Assembly (NCBI GenBank): GCA_002495885.1
Contig: DAHG01000060.1
Coordinates: 30,844 to 94,843 of the forward strand
Source of the DNA: Methanocellaceae archaeon UBA148
GTDB taxonomy: Archaea > Halobacteriota > UBA148
DNA: 64,000 nucleotides
Direction: 5' to 3'
Part shown: one piece after another, positions 25,879-35,323 of the stretch
Layout: every line of letters starts with the position of its first letter
Position numbering within the stretch: position 1 is the first letter of the stretch
The notes under the pieces: model-generated
The model's database searches: none
Seen by the model: the letters and a program-made list of their open reading frames with translations, nothing else
Told to the model about the DNA's origin: nothing
Made by a program: the position numbers and the translations under genes

Positions 25879-27738
25879 CTACACGTCACATTCAATAAAC
25901 ATTCTATACCATAACTCAAAGGTCAAAAGAAGGAATATTAACTGTGTGTAGTCCCTCTTGTAGACCATATGGTCGCTAATCATTTTAACTATGAATTCTC
26001 TATTAAAATATTCTCTGCCGAGTGTTCTCTCGTCTAAGAGAATACCTTCAACCCACTGTCTTAATCTTTCATTCACTCTTAACCATTCACCATAATCTGG
26101 ATAGTCCGTTTTAAGGGGAATCTTAATACGCCCACGAGATTTTGATCTTACGATTTTTATGGTCTTTCTTATGACTGCACCTTTAAGAGAGAGTAGTTTG
26201 TACATCAAAACAGGTAAGCCAATTTTAGCACCAGAGGGAGACACCGGTATATTGAATAATTCAGGAGAGAGCCTTTTAAGAAACTTAAAGAATATACGGT
26301 TATTATATCTCAACTCTGGCGGAATTTTAAGAGCGAATTCAATAAGGTCATTATCCCTGAACGGTTCTCGATCTTCGATTCCGCTCCTGATAGGTAATAC
26401 CCCCAGCTCTAACAATCTTAATTCACGATTCAAAAATACGAAAATATCAGTCTTGTTTGCGGGATGTTTATTTTTTATTTTTTTGATTTCTTTCTCAAGA
26501 GTTTGGAGCGCTTTGCATTTAATCGAACCATAATATTGTGTAGAGAAAAGAGATGATGCAACTTCATCGTTTATAAGAGCGTATTTGGAATAAAGTATTT
26601 TACACAATTCCTCATCACTTTTTGAATGTAATATTTCTCTATTGAGGAATTGCCCTTTTAGTGTGCCTTCCACACCCCATCCAAAGAGCAATACATCACA
26701 ATACTCTTTAATTTCATTTAACAAGCTGATCCAAGTAAAGTGAACCGATGGAAACATACCATCAGTAAGATAAACTGCCTCTTTAGCAAAATCGACAAGA
26801 AAGTCCCTCTTTAGCTCCAAAAGATTGTGATTGAAATTTTTTATTCCTGCTGTTTTTTTAGCAAGCTTTGGTGTGTTATCAATTTCCGGAAATCCGACTG
26901 TAATTAGGGCTGTAGTAGGATTATCTAAAGCCGCTAATATAGCCCTAGAGTCAAGACCACCACTGAGAAGAACTCCAAATCGATGGTCTCCTTTCAATCT
27001 TCGTTCAACTGCTTGCTTAAATAGTTTCACTAATTCTTCTACATAATATTCTTCCGGATACGTTTGGGCTTTTTCATCATATTCGAACTCCCAGTATTGC
27101 TCGAGGGATGCATTTCCATTTTCCCATTTTAAAATAGATGCTGGAGGTAAAACTTCAATCCCTTTAAAAAGGGTTTTATTGCCAAGTAACTGACCAAAAG
27201 TGAAAAATTCTGCAACAGCTTCGTCATTGATCTCCTTTTGGAACGCGTTATCCTTTAAAATCGCTTTGACTTCGGATCCAAAAAGTAGTCTTTCGTCTTT
27301 CTCCGCATAGTAGATGGGTCTCAGTCCGTATCGGTCGTTTACAACCACCAATCTCTGGTTTTTTACATCCACTATAACGATGACAAAAGAGCCATTCAAT
27401 TTATCGACGAATTTATCCCCCAGTTCGTCATATAGATGCAGGCAGAATTCAGGGTCGTTATCCACACAAAAATTGTGACCTTTTTGTTTTAGCTCTTCCT
27501 TATAACCCGCATAATCAAAAATTTCACCATCCATGAATATGCACAGAGTTTTATCTTCATTATAAATCGGCTGAGGTTCAGGATTCAAGATCCCCAAATG
27601 TATCCTGGCGATTGCAAAATCTTCAATAAGGAATCTATCAATTTTATACCATTTCTCATGGCTCACCGACTCAACCATCCTTTCCAAAAGGTTCGGTGAA
27701 GTGTTGCCTTTATTAATTATACCTACCAATCCCGGCAT
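25879..27738 (-). CDS. Asparagine-synthase-like amidotransferase without glutaminase Cys
   Basis: 619 residues with the AsnB two-domain plan. Residues 1-200 are a class II glutaminase fold, but the N-terminus is MPGLVGIINK: the catalytic Cys2 is replaced by Pro, and the glutamine-binding NGE motif reads DGE (70-72). The synthetase domain is intact, with the ATP-binding SGGLDS at 259-264 and a late EDREPFRD motif. It should therefore adenylate a carboxylate and accept ammonia or another amine. In glycan clusters such proteins amidate uronic acids; lasso-peptide cyclases have the same plan. A 43-residue ORF precedes it by seven bases. Confidence 0.85.
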   Translation of the reverse strand: MPGLVGIINKGNTSPNLLERMVESVSHEKWYKIDRFLIEDFAIARIHLGILNPEPQPIYNEDKTLCIFMDGEIFDYAGYKEELKQKGHNFCVDNDPEFCLHLYDELGDKFVDKLNGSFVIVIVDVKNQRLVVVNDRYGLRPIYYAEKDERLLFGSEVKAILKDNAFQKEINDEAVAEFFTFGQLLGNKTLFKGIEVLPPASILKWENGNASLEQYWEFEYDEKAQTYPEEYYVEELVKLFKQAVERRLKGDHRFGVLLSGGLDSRAILAALDNPTTALITVGFPEIDNTPKLAKKTAGIKNFNHNLLELKRDFLVDFAKEAVYLTDGMFPSVHFTWISLLNEIKEYCDVLLFGWGVEGTLKGQFLNREILHSKSDEELCKILYSKYALINDEVASSLFSTQYYGSIKCKALQTLEKEIKKIKNKHPANKTDIFVFLNRELRLLELGVLPIRSGIEDREPFRDNDLIEFALKIPPELRYNNRIFFKFLKRLSPELFNIPVSPSGAKIGLPVLMYKLLSLKGAVIRKTIKIVRSKSRGRIKIPLKTDYPDYGEWLRVNERLRQWVEGILLDERTLGREYFNREFIVKMISDHMVYKRDYTQLIFLLLTFELWYRMFIECDV

Positions 27739-27745
27739 ACGTATC

Positions 27746-27877
27746 TTATCTCCAACGTTCTACTTCTTCTATTAAACTTGAAACTAAATCAAGATTATTT
27801 AATTGAAATAAGTTCTTACCAAATTTTTCATCCAAAGGTTTATAGGATTTCGTCATTTCAGTTTCAGTAATACTCAT
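27746..27877 (-). CDS. 43-residue peptide ORF coupled to the GT2 and AsnB-like genes
   Basis: The ATG at 27877 overlaps the stop of the GT2 gene (ATGA, 27874-27877), and the TAA at 27746-27748 lies seven bases before the AsnB-like start, the spacing of a real operon gene. The peptide begins MSITETEMTKSYKPLDEKFG and ends in an amphipathic helix-like SSLIEEVERWR. There is no signal peptide or membrane segment. The part SYKPLDEKFG loosely recalls the YxxPxLxxxG leader element of lasso-peptide precursors but is one residue out of register. It could be a modified-peptide precursor, a small partner of the amidotransferase, or a relic. Function unknown. Confidence 0.5.
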   Translation of the reverse strand: MSITETEMTKSYKPLDEKFGKNLFQLNNLDLVSSLIEEVERWR

Positions 27878-28758
27878 ACTTCTTTTGAGCGATATTCTGT
27901 ATTTTTTATATCTTTGAAAGATATCAGAATACGGATAGCAGATTGTAGCTGTTTAAAAGAAAAAGCAATGCTAATGAGCAAAAATTTTAGGGATCGCAAT
28001 TCTAAAGACTTTTTTATCCTTCTTAAAAATTCAATTCCTAGAGTTCCCACTATTTTTAAATAGGCTACAGCTACACTATCGACATTTCGCAAGATAGCTA
28101 CTGAACCGAAGTAATGCGCCCTATAGGTTTGCATTAGAAAACTACTTAGGTTATCATCCCTGTTATGTAAGACCTTAATAGCGGGATCATATGTTAGTCT
28201 GTAGCCCTTATTCACAATTCTCCTACAGATATCTACGTCCTCACCATTGGTCCTATAATAAGGGTTAAATCCACCCACTTCTTTTAACACAATTTTCCTG
28301 AAGGAGAAGCATACCCCTCTCAAAAAATCGGTTGTCCCTCTCTCTCCCCACTCCTGCACGTTGAAAAGCGACCTGTAATTATTCGCTAATCCTCCAATGT
28401 TAATTTCTATTGCTTTCCCTCCTACACCTGCAACGGTATCGTCTGTGTAGTTCTTCACCATATTTTCAATATAATCCTTTTCAGCTTTTGCATCACAATC
28501 AATGAATATAATAATATCCCCAACGGCATTCTTTAAGGAAGTGTTTCTTGCCTCTGCAAGACCTTTGTTCTTTTCATGCTTTAATAACTTGATAGGATAT
28601 TTTGAGGTAACTTCAATGCTATCATCGGTAGAGCCGTCATCTATAACTATGATCTCATCGGGCTTCATAGTTTGATTAAGAAGGGATTCTATACAGACCG
28701 AAACATATTTCTCTCCGTTATAAACTGGAATCACTACACTAACGCTTTCTTTTTTCAT
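27874..28758 (-). CDS. GT2 glycosyltransferase
   Basis: 294 residues. GT-A motifs: VSVVIPVYNGEKYVSVCIES, IVIDDGSTDDSIEV, the DXD-type FIDCDAKAEKDYIEN, and YRTNGEDVDICRRIVNKGYR (ED near the catalytic base). The C-terminus (KSLELRSLKFLLISIAFSF) suggests peripheral membrane contact. It is coupled at its 3' end to the 43-residue ORF and at its 5' end lies one base from the GT-C gene at 28760, so these proteins are probably made together. Confidence 0.87.
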   Translation of the reverse strand: MKKESVSVVIPVYNGEKYVSVCIESLLNQTMKPDEIIVIDDGSTDDSIEVTSKYPIKLLKHEKNKGLAEARNTSLKNAVGDIIIFIDCDAKAEKDYIENMVKNYTDDTVAGVGGKAIEINIGGLANNYRSLFNVQEWGERGTTDFLRGVCFSFRKIVLKEVGGFNPYYRTNGEDVDICRRIVNKGYRLTYDPAIKVLHNRDDNLSSFLMQTYRAHYFGSVAILRNVDSVAVAYLKIVGTLGIEFLRRIKKSLELRSLKFLLISIAFSFKQLQSAIRILISFKDIKNTEYRSKEV

Positions 28759-28759
28759 A

Positions 28760-30253
28760 TCAGCCTACCTTTGGCACATATATGTAATAATCATATCTTA
28801 CTTTTACATCTACCACGTCAACTGTCTCATAATTTGCATGAATTGCATCCAATATGTTTTGGGATAAACACTCATTACTCAATACAATAAGCGAAAATTT
28901 TTGATTTTCAATGTCCTTTTGAATCGGAGAACTATCGAAGGCTCCTGTGCGCTGAAGCAAATTTAATTGCATAAAATCAAAATAGACTTCCTTGTTATTA
29001 AGAACAGCAAATCCCTGCTCTTCAATCAGCACCAACCCGGGAGAGTTTGATATATACGATGATACGATTTGCCCCTTGACCAAATCATCGTGTCGTGGGG
29101 TGTATCCATAAAAAGGATAGCGGAGCGTTTCTCCCATGGAGATATAGGGTATATTCGCAAAAATCAATAGTTGAACTATTAAAAAAGTGCATAAAAGCAC
29201 TTTTTTAGGGTCCGATGCTTCTCTGTTTCTCCATTTAAATGATTCGTCTCTCAATTCAAATAATTCAACCGAAGAAAACCCCACCAATATACATGCAATA
29301 GCTACAAATTCGATATAATAATAAACAGCAGAACCCACATGGCCGACGAGGATTGCAGTGATAAATCCTGTGGTTAAAAAGTACAGGCTAAAAAGAGAGA
29401 GGTCCTCTCTTGTCAAAGAATTTATGACATAAGCAAGTCCAATGACAACCAATACAGAAAAATATAACAAAAAATAGTAATTTGAACCTATAATGAGACC
29501 GAGCTTCCAGGGAACGTTTTGATATTCAATCAGATGCACCCAAAATTGACCTTTGGTAACATAATTGACAAAGAGGAATATGACTCCACAAATCAGAATA
29601 AAAGAACTAAAATATTTCACACTTAATTTCCAATCTTTAAAAAATAGCCATACCGAAACAGCCAATAATGCAAAAACCTGTGACTGCTTTGTGTATACTG
29701 CTAAGACGAATGGGACTAAGGACAGCCATAAGTATTTGGATGTGATGTCGTGTTCGTGTTTGGATGCAATGTAAAATCCCAATAAACTGAACATAACAGC
29801 CAACATATCCACTCTAAAGAATGCACCCCAATAATACACGCAATTGGTCGAGAAGAAAAGAAATGAGGAAATCAGTCCAATGAAAGTGTTATTTGTTTTG
29901 GTTTTGACAATATCGAATATCAACACCCCTATAATCAGCGATGCAATAAATGTTAAAAACCTGCCTGCAAAAAATCCAACGCCAAAAATTTTTATTAAAG
30001 CTGCGGCCACGATCGAATATAGTGGAGTATACGTTGATGGGACGTACGGAGGTTCATTTAATGAGGTATAGATGGAGTTTCCTTCACTTAGCAGTACAGC
30101 ATTTCTTAGCTCATGACCTTCATAATAATCCAAATCATAAGGGAATAAGATGATTGCAGAACAGTGTATGGTATAGAACAAGAAGGATAGAACCAAAAAT
30201 CCAAATAAGATAATTGGAAGTTTACTGGATATTATGTTCCTTTCTTCCCTCAT
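28760..30253 (-). CDS. GT-C membrane glycosyltransferase (ArnT/GT39-like)
   Basis: 497 residues, about 11 membrane helices. The first extracytoplasmic loop holds FPYDLDYYEGHELRNAVLLS (acidic residues typical of the GT39 active site) and PPYVPSTYTPLYSIVAAALI. The C-terminal soluble part (VLIEEQGFAVLNNKEVYFDF) is outside the membrane. Uses a lipid-phosphate-linked sugar on the outer face (family knowledge). The start overlaps the stop of the radical SAM gene by four bases. Confidence 0.8.
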   Translation of the reverse strand: MREERNIISSKLPIILFGFLVLSFLFYTIHCSAIILFPYDLDYYEGHELRNAVLLSEGNSIYTSLNEPPYVPSTYTPLYSIVAAALIKIFGVGFFAGRFLTFIASLIIGVLIFDIVKTKTNNTFIGLISSFLFFSTNCVYYWGAFFRVDMLAVMFSLLGFYIASKHEHDITSKYLWLSLVPFVLAVYTKQSQVFALLAVSVWLFFKDWKLSVKYFSSFILICGVIFLFVNYVTKGQFWVHLIEYQNVPWKLGLIIGSNYYFLLYFSVLVVIGLAYVINSLTREDLSLFSLYFLTTGFITAILVGHVGSAVYYYIEFVAIACILVGFSSVELFELRDESFKWRNREASDPKKVLLCTFLIVQLLIFANIPYISMGETLRYPFYGYTPRHDDLVKGQIVSSYISNSPGLVLIEEQGFAVLNNKEVYFDFMQLNLLQRTGAFDSSPIQKDIENQKFSLIVLSNECLSQNILDAIHANYETVDVVDVKVRYDYYIYVPKVG

Positions 30254-31677
30254 ATCACTTCACGCAACCTTTGTAAAAGTTCCTTTGTGCCCTTTTCCCT
30301 TAGTTTCCGCATGTATGTAACCCTTCGATAGTTTTTAATCATTTTCAAACATGCCTTTTCAATCTCTTCTTTTTTGAAATAAGGGTAGGAGAGCACGGAA
30401 CATGTGCTGTCAAAATTCTGAAATCCTTTATTTACAATCCAGTTATTTTTCTCTGACATTTCAAGAAGGTCAGTACCCGGATATGGCGTACAAATAGAGA
30501 ACTGTGCAGTATCTATTAACCTTTTTTTATAGAGTTTTGTCACGTATTTAATCGTACCTAATGCACTCTTGTAGGTCTGATTTGGGAGACCAAACATTAT
30601 TGTTATATGAGATTTGACATCATATTTTTTGCACCATTCCAGTGTTTTTTCGAAATGGTCCAATTTTATGCCTTTTCCAATACCATTCAAAACTTTTTGG
30701 TCGTTTGATTCCAAACCCCACTTAGCTGCGTACAATCCTGCCTTGCTCATCTCTTTTATAATATTTTCTGTTGTAAGTTGAGGATGAGCCATAATTGCCC
30801 ATGGAACGTCTATATCCTCTTTAATTATCTTATCACAAAGGTCAATAATCGATTCTTCTGGCCTTAGATTAAAGGTATCATCATCAAAATAGAATTGTTT
30901 CACCGCTGGAAAAATATCCTTTGCGTATTTCATCATTTTAATCACGTAGTCATTGGAGAACATTCTATAGGTATGGCGATACAGCACCTTAGACCACTGA
31001 CAGTAAGGGCATTTAAAAACGCAACCTCTTGAGGCTTCTAATTGCACACCCGGATATTGTTTTTCATATCCTAACCAGCTGTCATTATAAAGCCACAAAT
31101 TTGTACCTTCCCAGTCAGGAAAGGGAAGACTGTCTAGATCCTCAAGAAGCGGACGTTCTTCTGTAAAAACATTTTTTCCATTCGTCTTGTAGCCAATGCC
31201 TTTTATTTTTTTGAGATCACCTCCTCCATCCAGCATCTTAATAATTTCTAAAATGCCGACTTCATATTCGCCCCGTATAATAAAATCGACATAATCGCTA
31301 CTTAAGCAATCCTTAAAGAAAATTGTTGGGTGAACCCCAACAAAAATAATTTTAGACCCAACATTCTCCTTTATTTTTTTTGCCATATCCATGCATATAT
31401 TAAAAGTAGGTGTGCTTACTTCAATTACTGTAACATCTGCATTGAAATGCTTAACAGTTTCATAATACCTCTCCTCAGCCAAATATTCTGCCGGAGGGTC
31501 AACGAATTTTACTTCATATTCTTGTCCTTTTAAAAGGGAAGAAGTTATGGAAAGCCAACGAGGATACGGCATATATCTTAAATGCGGAGGATTATAAACA
31601 CCACCAGTTTTATGCGGCCACCTACTACCTGCACTTACACCCCCCCAACCGACAGTATTTGTAAGTATTATTTTCAT
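30250..31677 (-). CDS. B12-binding radical SAM protein
   Basis: 475 residues. An N-terminal cobalamin-binding-like domain (about 60-180: DVTVIEVSTPTFNICMDMAK and IIFVGVHPTIFFKDC) is followed by the radical SAM core with the cluster cysteines C219, C223 and C226 in GCVFKCPYCQW. The central part has AKWGLESNDQKVLNGIGKGI. This class includes hopanoid, P- and C-methylases and other enzymes acting on unactivated carbons. A seven-C tract (31640-31646) falls in codons 11-13. First gene of the leftward operon with GT-C, GT2, peptide ORF and AsnB-like genes. Substrate unknown. Confidence 0.85.
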   Translation of the reverse strand: MKIILTNTVGWGGVSAGSRWPHKTGGVYNPPHLRYMPYPRWLSITSSLLKGQEYEVKFVDPPAEYLAEERYYETVKHFNADVTVIEVSTPTFNICMDMAKKIKENVGSKIIFVGVHPTIFFKDCLSSDYVDFIIRGEYEVGILEIIKMLDGGGDLKKIKGIGYKTNGKNVFTEERPLLEDLDSLPFPDWEGTNLWLYNDSWLGYEKQYPGVQLEASRGCVFKCPYCQWSKVLYRHTYRMFSNDYVIKMMKYAKDIFPAVKQFYFDDDTFNLRPEESIIDLCDKIIKEDIDVPWAIMAHPQLTTENIIKEMSKAGLYAAKWGLESNDQKVLNGIGKGIKLDHFEKTLEWCKKYDVKSHITIMFGLPNQTYKSALGTIKYVTKLYKKRLIDTAQFSICTPYPGTDLLEMSEKNNWIVNKGFQNFDSTCSVLSYPYFKKEEIEKACLKMIKNYRRVTYMRKLREKGTKELLQRLREVI

Positions 31678-31809
31678 ATCAAAAACAACCTATCTTTTCT
31701 TATCTTATTTGCATTGTTTTAACATTTATTTTTTTATCCGACACCTATCCTTCCAACCTTCATAATTTGCCATAACCATATAGACTGTATTTATTAACCA
31801 GATATACCC

Positions 31810-31820
31810 TATTTATATAA
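31810..31820 (+). promoter_or_regulatory. TATA box for the membrane protein gene at 31847
   Basis: atttatataag centred about 31 bases before the ATG at 31847, giving a predicted leader of a few bases. The flanking AT-rich 31678-31846 also holds the promoter of the divergent radical SAM gene. Confidence 0.45.
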
Positions 31821-31846
31821 GTAAAATTACCTTACTTGCTGATGTC

Positions 31847-33610
31847 ATGATAGACACTTTAATTTATTGGTTATATATACTATTGGTATCTTGCATAGCA
31901 TTAGTTCCAGGATTTGCTATTGCATCCCAATTCAAGAAGTTGGACATATCAGAGAGACTGGCAATTAGTTTCGGGTTTTCATTTTTAATCATCATATTAC
32001 TAACACCTTTGTTTGTACTGAAACTGGACCTTTTGGCACGTTTCATAATCGTTCTTATAACTGTTGCTTCTTTATTTTTGTTAAAACAAAGACTGAAAGA
32101 TAGAGACATGGAATTTAACCTAGATTTTGTTTTTTTAGCGTTGGTTCTAATTATCAGTCTCGCTTCGAGATTTTTCGTTCAAACAATTTGGGACTACCCT
32201 GTCATGGGCGGCGATTGGTTTATGCATGGATTCGCAATACCCTATCAATTTGAATTAGGGGATTGGACACCTCCCCGAGATAGACCCCTTTTCTTCAACT
32301 TGTTGATTTATAACTACCATCGACTATTCGGCACATCTCTATACCAATACTGGGTTACACAGATAGTTTCTGTTGTTGCAAATAGCGTTTTATTTATTCC
32401 ATCATATCTGATTGGTAAAAAGATATTTTCAGATAAAGTAGTAAGAATTTCCACTGCTTTTATGGTTATCTGCCCCTATATAGTGCAGCATAGTGTTTAT
32501 ACGTGGCCTAAAAATTTGGCGGCATATTTTATACTACTAATGGTATATTTTTTATTTTTCAGGAACGGAAAATCCACGGATATTAAGGGAGATTATGCAT
32601 TAGCTGGTTTTTTTGCCGGTCTTGGCTATTTAATTCATAACTACACCGTAATCTACATCGGAACTGCGATTTTGGCATTGCTCTACAAAATACATAAGGA
32701 GAATGCTCGCAACTTTCTGCATGAAATACGAGAATCCAAATACCTATGCTTTTTCCTGCCAATGATTGCGGTCGTTTCGCCTTACTTGTGCTGGATGTAC
32801 TTATCTTATGGAACACTTTCTGCGGCTCATGGTGCTGATTTCCGAACAACCTCCAGCTTTATTTATTTCCCCTTTGCAGTGAAATCTTTGTGCCTATATA
32901 ATAGCCCAGAAGAAGTTTTTGCAGCTTTTTTTGCCACACCCATTCACCAGATAATTTGGATACGCATATGCAACGTCATTGTAACTTTATTACCTGTATC
33001 GATACCACTCAACCCGTTGATATATCGATTCCCTTCCTACGATCCGGTGATGTATTACGATGGTTCATATCCTGGATTTCTTTCTTTTGGAATGTATATT
33101 CTCGTTTTAATTTGGTTTATTAGATATTTATTGAAAAAAACAACATCAAATGCGTACATTGTTATGTTAATTATTATTCCATTTATATTTGTTACATTCC
33201 TATTTGGATGGATCCTTTGGGGTATTCATTTCATGTCTTTCCCGACAAATCCTTTCTTGATTATGCTCGGATTTAATGAATTGTACAAAACAGAAATAAA
33301 ACCGAAAACAATAGCATATATAACATATTTGATTTTTATAGGGTGCTTAATCGAAGATATAATATATGGCTGGTTAACTTTGAGATTCCGTATTATGGTG
33401 GGGGGGGCACAGGAGTTGAATAGTTTTGTACAGAAGAGTGTTCCAAGTGTGCAAATTTACGACGTTATTTCTGCACATTTCCTGTTGGATACTAATGCTG
33501 AATTTCTATCCAACTTAATAATATCAATGCTTTTGATTATTTTTAGCGTTCTCCTGTATTTTAAAATAAGAGGGGGTCATGATGAACGCCAAAAAACTTT
33601 AACTGACTAA
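31847..33610 (+). CDS. Multi-spanning membrane protein, probable GT-C glycosyltransferase
   Basis: 587 residues with about 12-13 hydrophobic segments. The outward loop after helix 4 reads DYPVMGGDWFMHGFAIPYQF followed by PPRDRPLFFNLLIYNYHRLF, which has the acidic/His character of GT-C active-site loops. No WWDYG motif, so not AglB. An eight-G tract lies at 33400-33407. It is the only rightward gene between two leftward operons and its end overlaps the convergent small transporter by 12 bases. The exact family was not recognised; a sugar-transfer role is inferred. Confidence 0.65.
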   Translation: MIDTLIYWLYILLVSCIALVPGFAIASQFKKLDISERLAISFGFSFLIIILLTPLFVLKLDLLARFIIVLITVASLFLLKQRLKDRDMEFNLDFVFLALVLIISLASRFFVQTIWDYPVMGGDWFMHGFAIPYQFELGDWTPPRDRPLFFNLLIYNYHRLFGTSLYQYWVTQIVSVVANSVLFIPSYLIGKKIFSDKVVRISTAFMVICPYIVQHSVYTWPKNLAAYFILLMVYFLFFRNGKSTDIKGDYALAGFFAGLGYLIHNYTVIYIGTAILALLYKIHKENARNFLHEIRESKYLCFFLPMIAVVSPYLCWMYLSYGTLSAAHGADFRTTSSFIYFPFAVKSLCLYNSPEEVFAAFFATPIHQIIWIRICNVIVTLLPVSIPLNPLIYRFPSYDPVMYYDGSYPGFLSFGMYILVLIWFIRYLLKKTTSNAYIVMLIIIPFIFVTFLFGWILWGIHFMSFPTNPFLIMLGFNELYKTEIKPKTIAYITYLIFIGCLIEDIIYGWLTLRFRIMVGGAQELNSFVQKSVPSVQIYDVISAHFLLDTNAEFLSNLIISMLLIIFSVLLYFKIRGGHDERQKTLTD

Positions 33611-33973
33611 ATTTATACCAACAAATGATACACCAATTACTATTAAAATAATGCCTAGCCATGCATTAAGAGGTATCTTTTCACCAAGCATTAAAAGAGC
33701 CAGGACTGCAACAATTACATAGCTCAAACTTATAAACGGATATGCATAACTAACTTTTGCTTTGGAGAGAACATATAACCAAACGATAAAACTCATTCCA
33801 TAAAGGGTTGCGCCAAAAAAGACATAAAAATTCGTAATAAGATGGAATATTACAGCCATACTTAAGGATAATTTTTTGTCTAAGTTGCTCATCCCAAATC
33901 TTAAAAAGATTTGTGCAATGGAATTGAGTGCCACACAAGAGATAATTGCCAATATTGTTTTTATTTGAATCAA
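33599..33973 (-). CDS. EamA/SMR-like small transporter (ArnE/F type)
   Basis: 124 residues, four predicted helices (IKTILAIISCVALNSIAQIF; HLITNFYVFFGATLYGMSFI; AYPFISLSYVIVAVLALLML; AWLGIILIVIGVSFVGINLV). The size and the PFISLSYV segment match the small multidrug resistance/ArnE-ArnF group, which in glycan clusters flip polyprenyl-phosphate sugars. It starts within the stop of the methyltransferase gene (33970-33973). Flipping of a monosaccharide lipid for the GT-C enzymes is the contextual guess. Confidence 0.75.
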   Translation of the reverse strand: MIQIKTILAIISCVALNSIAQIFLRFGMSNLDKKLSLSMAVIFHLITNFYVFFGATLYGMSFIVWLYVLSKAKVSYAYPFISLSYVIVAVLALLMLGEKIPLNAWLGIILIVIGVSFVGINLVS

Positions 33974-34614
33974 CCCCTATCATCAGTTTTCCTTGCGATA
34001 ACCAGCATTTGACCTGCAAAAGGTTTCCATGGAGATTTTAGATACAGTCGAATTAAGAGACCACTTTTTGGCAGCTTTGAATCGGCAGAAAATGGCAAGA
34101 ATTTTGGAAAAATTCTTTCAATGCTAAATCCACTTGCATTAAGCATGTCACTCAAACTCTTGTCAGTTATTATGGATTTATGCGTATAATCATCAAAATA
34201 AGCCTTATAGCTGTATTTAAAGTTAGGAGAGAGAATTATAAAAAAACCGTTCTTTTTTAATATCCTATTAGATTCCCTTAGCGATAACAAGATTTCATCT
34301 CTTGAGAGATGTTCCAATAGATTACTTGCAAAAACCACATCAAAAAAATCTTTTTCAAGCGTGGTATCAGTTGCAGATGCAACGATTAAATGAATTTTTT
34401 TATTTGAATAATTATTTAAAACCTCTTGATTTGTATCAAGTGCATACTTTTCGCCTGCTGATATATTATTTATGAATTGGCAGTAACCTGCGCCTACGTC
34501 AATTACTCTGGACTCGTTACCTATGAATTGCTGTAGATGTTTGCATAGTACTTTCCACATAACTTCTTTCTTCGGATCGTACCTGAAGCGTGTTTCAAAG
34601 TAAGATTCTTTCAC
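33970..34614 (-). CDS. SAM-dependent methyltransferase
   Basis: 214 residues. Motif I SRVIDVGAGYCQFINNISAG (about 36-55), then DTNQEVLNNYSNKKIHLIVA, FDVVFASNLLEHLSRDEILL and RILKKNGFFIILSPNFKYSY. It is a standard class I methyltransferase with the conserved LEHL after the active-site loop. It sits among GT2 and CDP-sugar genes, so methylation of a sugar is likely; 3-O-methyl sugars would be one option, not demonstrated. Confidence 0.83.
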   Translation of the reverse strand: MKESYFETRFRYDPKKEVMWKVLCKHLQQFIGNESRVIDVGAGYCQFINNISAGEKYALDTNQEVLNNYSNKKIHLIVASATDTTLEKDFFDVVFASNLLEHLSRDEILLSLRESNRILKKNGFFIILSPNFKYSYKAYFDDYTHKSIITDKSLSDMLNASGFSIERIFPKFLPFSADSKLPKSGLLIRLYLKSPWKPFAGQMLVIARKTDDRG

Positions 34615-34618
34615 AAAA

Positions 34619-35323
34619 TTACCCCCAGATCCTATACCTTAAAATCGTTTTTAACATGACCAATCCCAATTTAAATGCAGGCCACTTCTTACCAGTGATC
34701 TTAGAAACGCCTTTTCGTTCTTTATAGCTTACTGGAATTTCTATCATGGGAATTCGAGATTTGATAGCTAGAGTTATCATTTCCGGTGAAAAATGAGATC
34801 CCCCCACTGAAAACTTGTCTTGTATCCTTTCTAAGGCATCTCTTTTAATTAACCGATATGTGCAGCCAACATCTGTTAAGGAGGGGCCGTTAAAAAGCAC
34901 TTCAATCAGTTTCGCAAGTCCCCAATTACCCCATTTTAAAAAGCGACCCATGTTCGCTCCTTCGTAGATCATCTCCCTAGAGGTTCTCGTTCCAATAACA
35001 AAATCGAAATCGTCGCCATAAGCTAAAAATTTTTTGAGGTCATGAGCGCTGAAAGTGCCATCGGGTTCGACTAGGAGTATATAATGCCCAGTAGCCTCTT
35101 TTAGAGCTCTTTGGCACGCATATCCATAGCCCTGCCTTTTTTCATCAATGACGATGGCACCTGCTTCAAGAGCACGTTTTTTTGTATTATCCGATGAATT
35201 ATTGTTAACAACTATTATTTCGTCTACTTCTTGCACGGATTTAAATTCGAAGATAGCATTGGATATGTGCCCTTCTTCATTGTAAGCCGGCATGACAACT
35301 GATACTTTTTTATTTTTATACAT
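34619..35323 (-). CDS. GT2 glycosyltransferase, dolichyl-phosphate mannosyltransferase-like
   Basis: 234 residues without membrane helices. VSVVMPAYNEEGHISNAIFE, IVVNNNSSDNTKKRALEAGA, LLVEPDGTFSAHDLKKFLAY and TDVGCTYRLIKRDALERIQD are the DPM1-type motifs, and the end SYKERKGVSKITGKKWPAFK is the typical basic tail. The gene overlaps the rfbH start region by eight bases. It may load a sugar onto a polyprenyl phosphate. Confidence 0.86.
   Translation of the reverse strand: MYKNKKVSVVMPAYNEEGHISNAIFEFKSVQEVDEIIVVNNNSSDNTKKRALEAGAIVIDEKRQGYGYACQRALKEATGHYILLVEPDGTFSAHDLKKFLAYGDDFDFVIGTRTSREMIYEGANMGRFLKWGNWGLAKLIEVLFNGPSLTDVGCTYRLIKRDALERIQDKFSVGGSHFSPEMITLAIKSRIPMIEIPVSYKERKGVSKITGKKWPAFKLGLVMLKTILRYRIWG

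Noticed and set aside
31847..33610. AglB oligosaccharyltransferase
   Set aside because: No WWDYG or DK-type motif in this protein or in the other GT-C proteins (14690, 28760).
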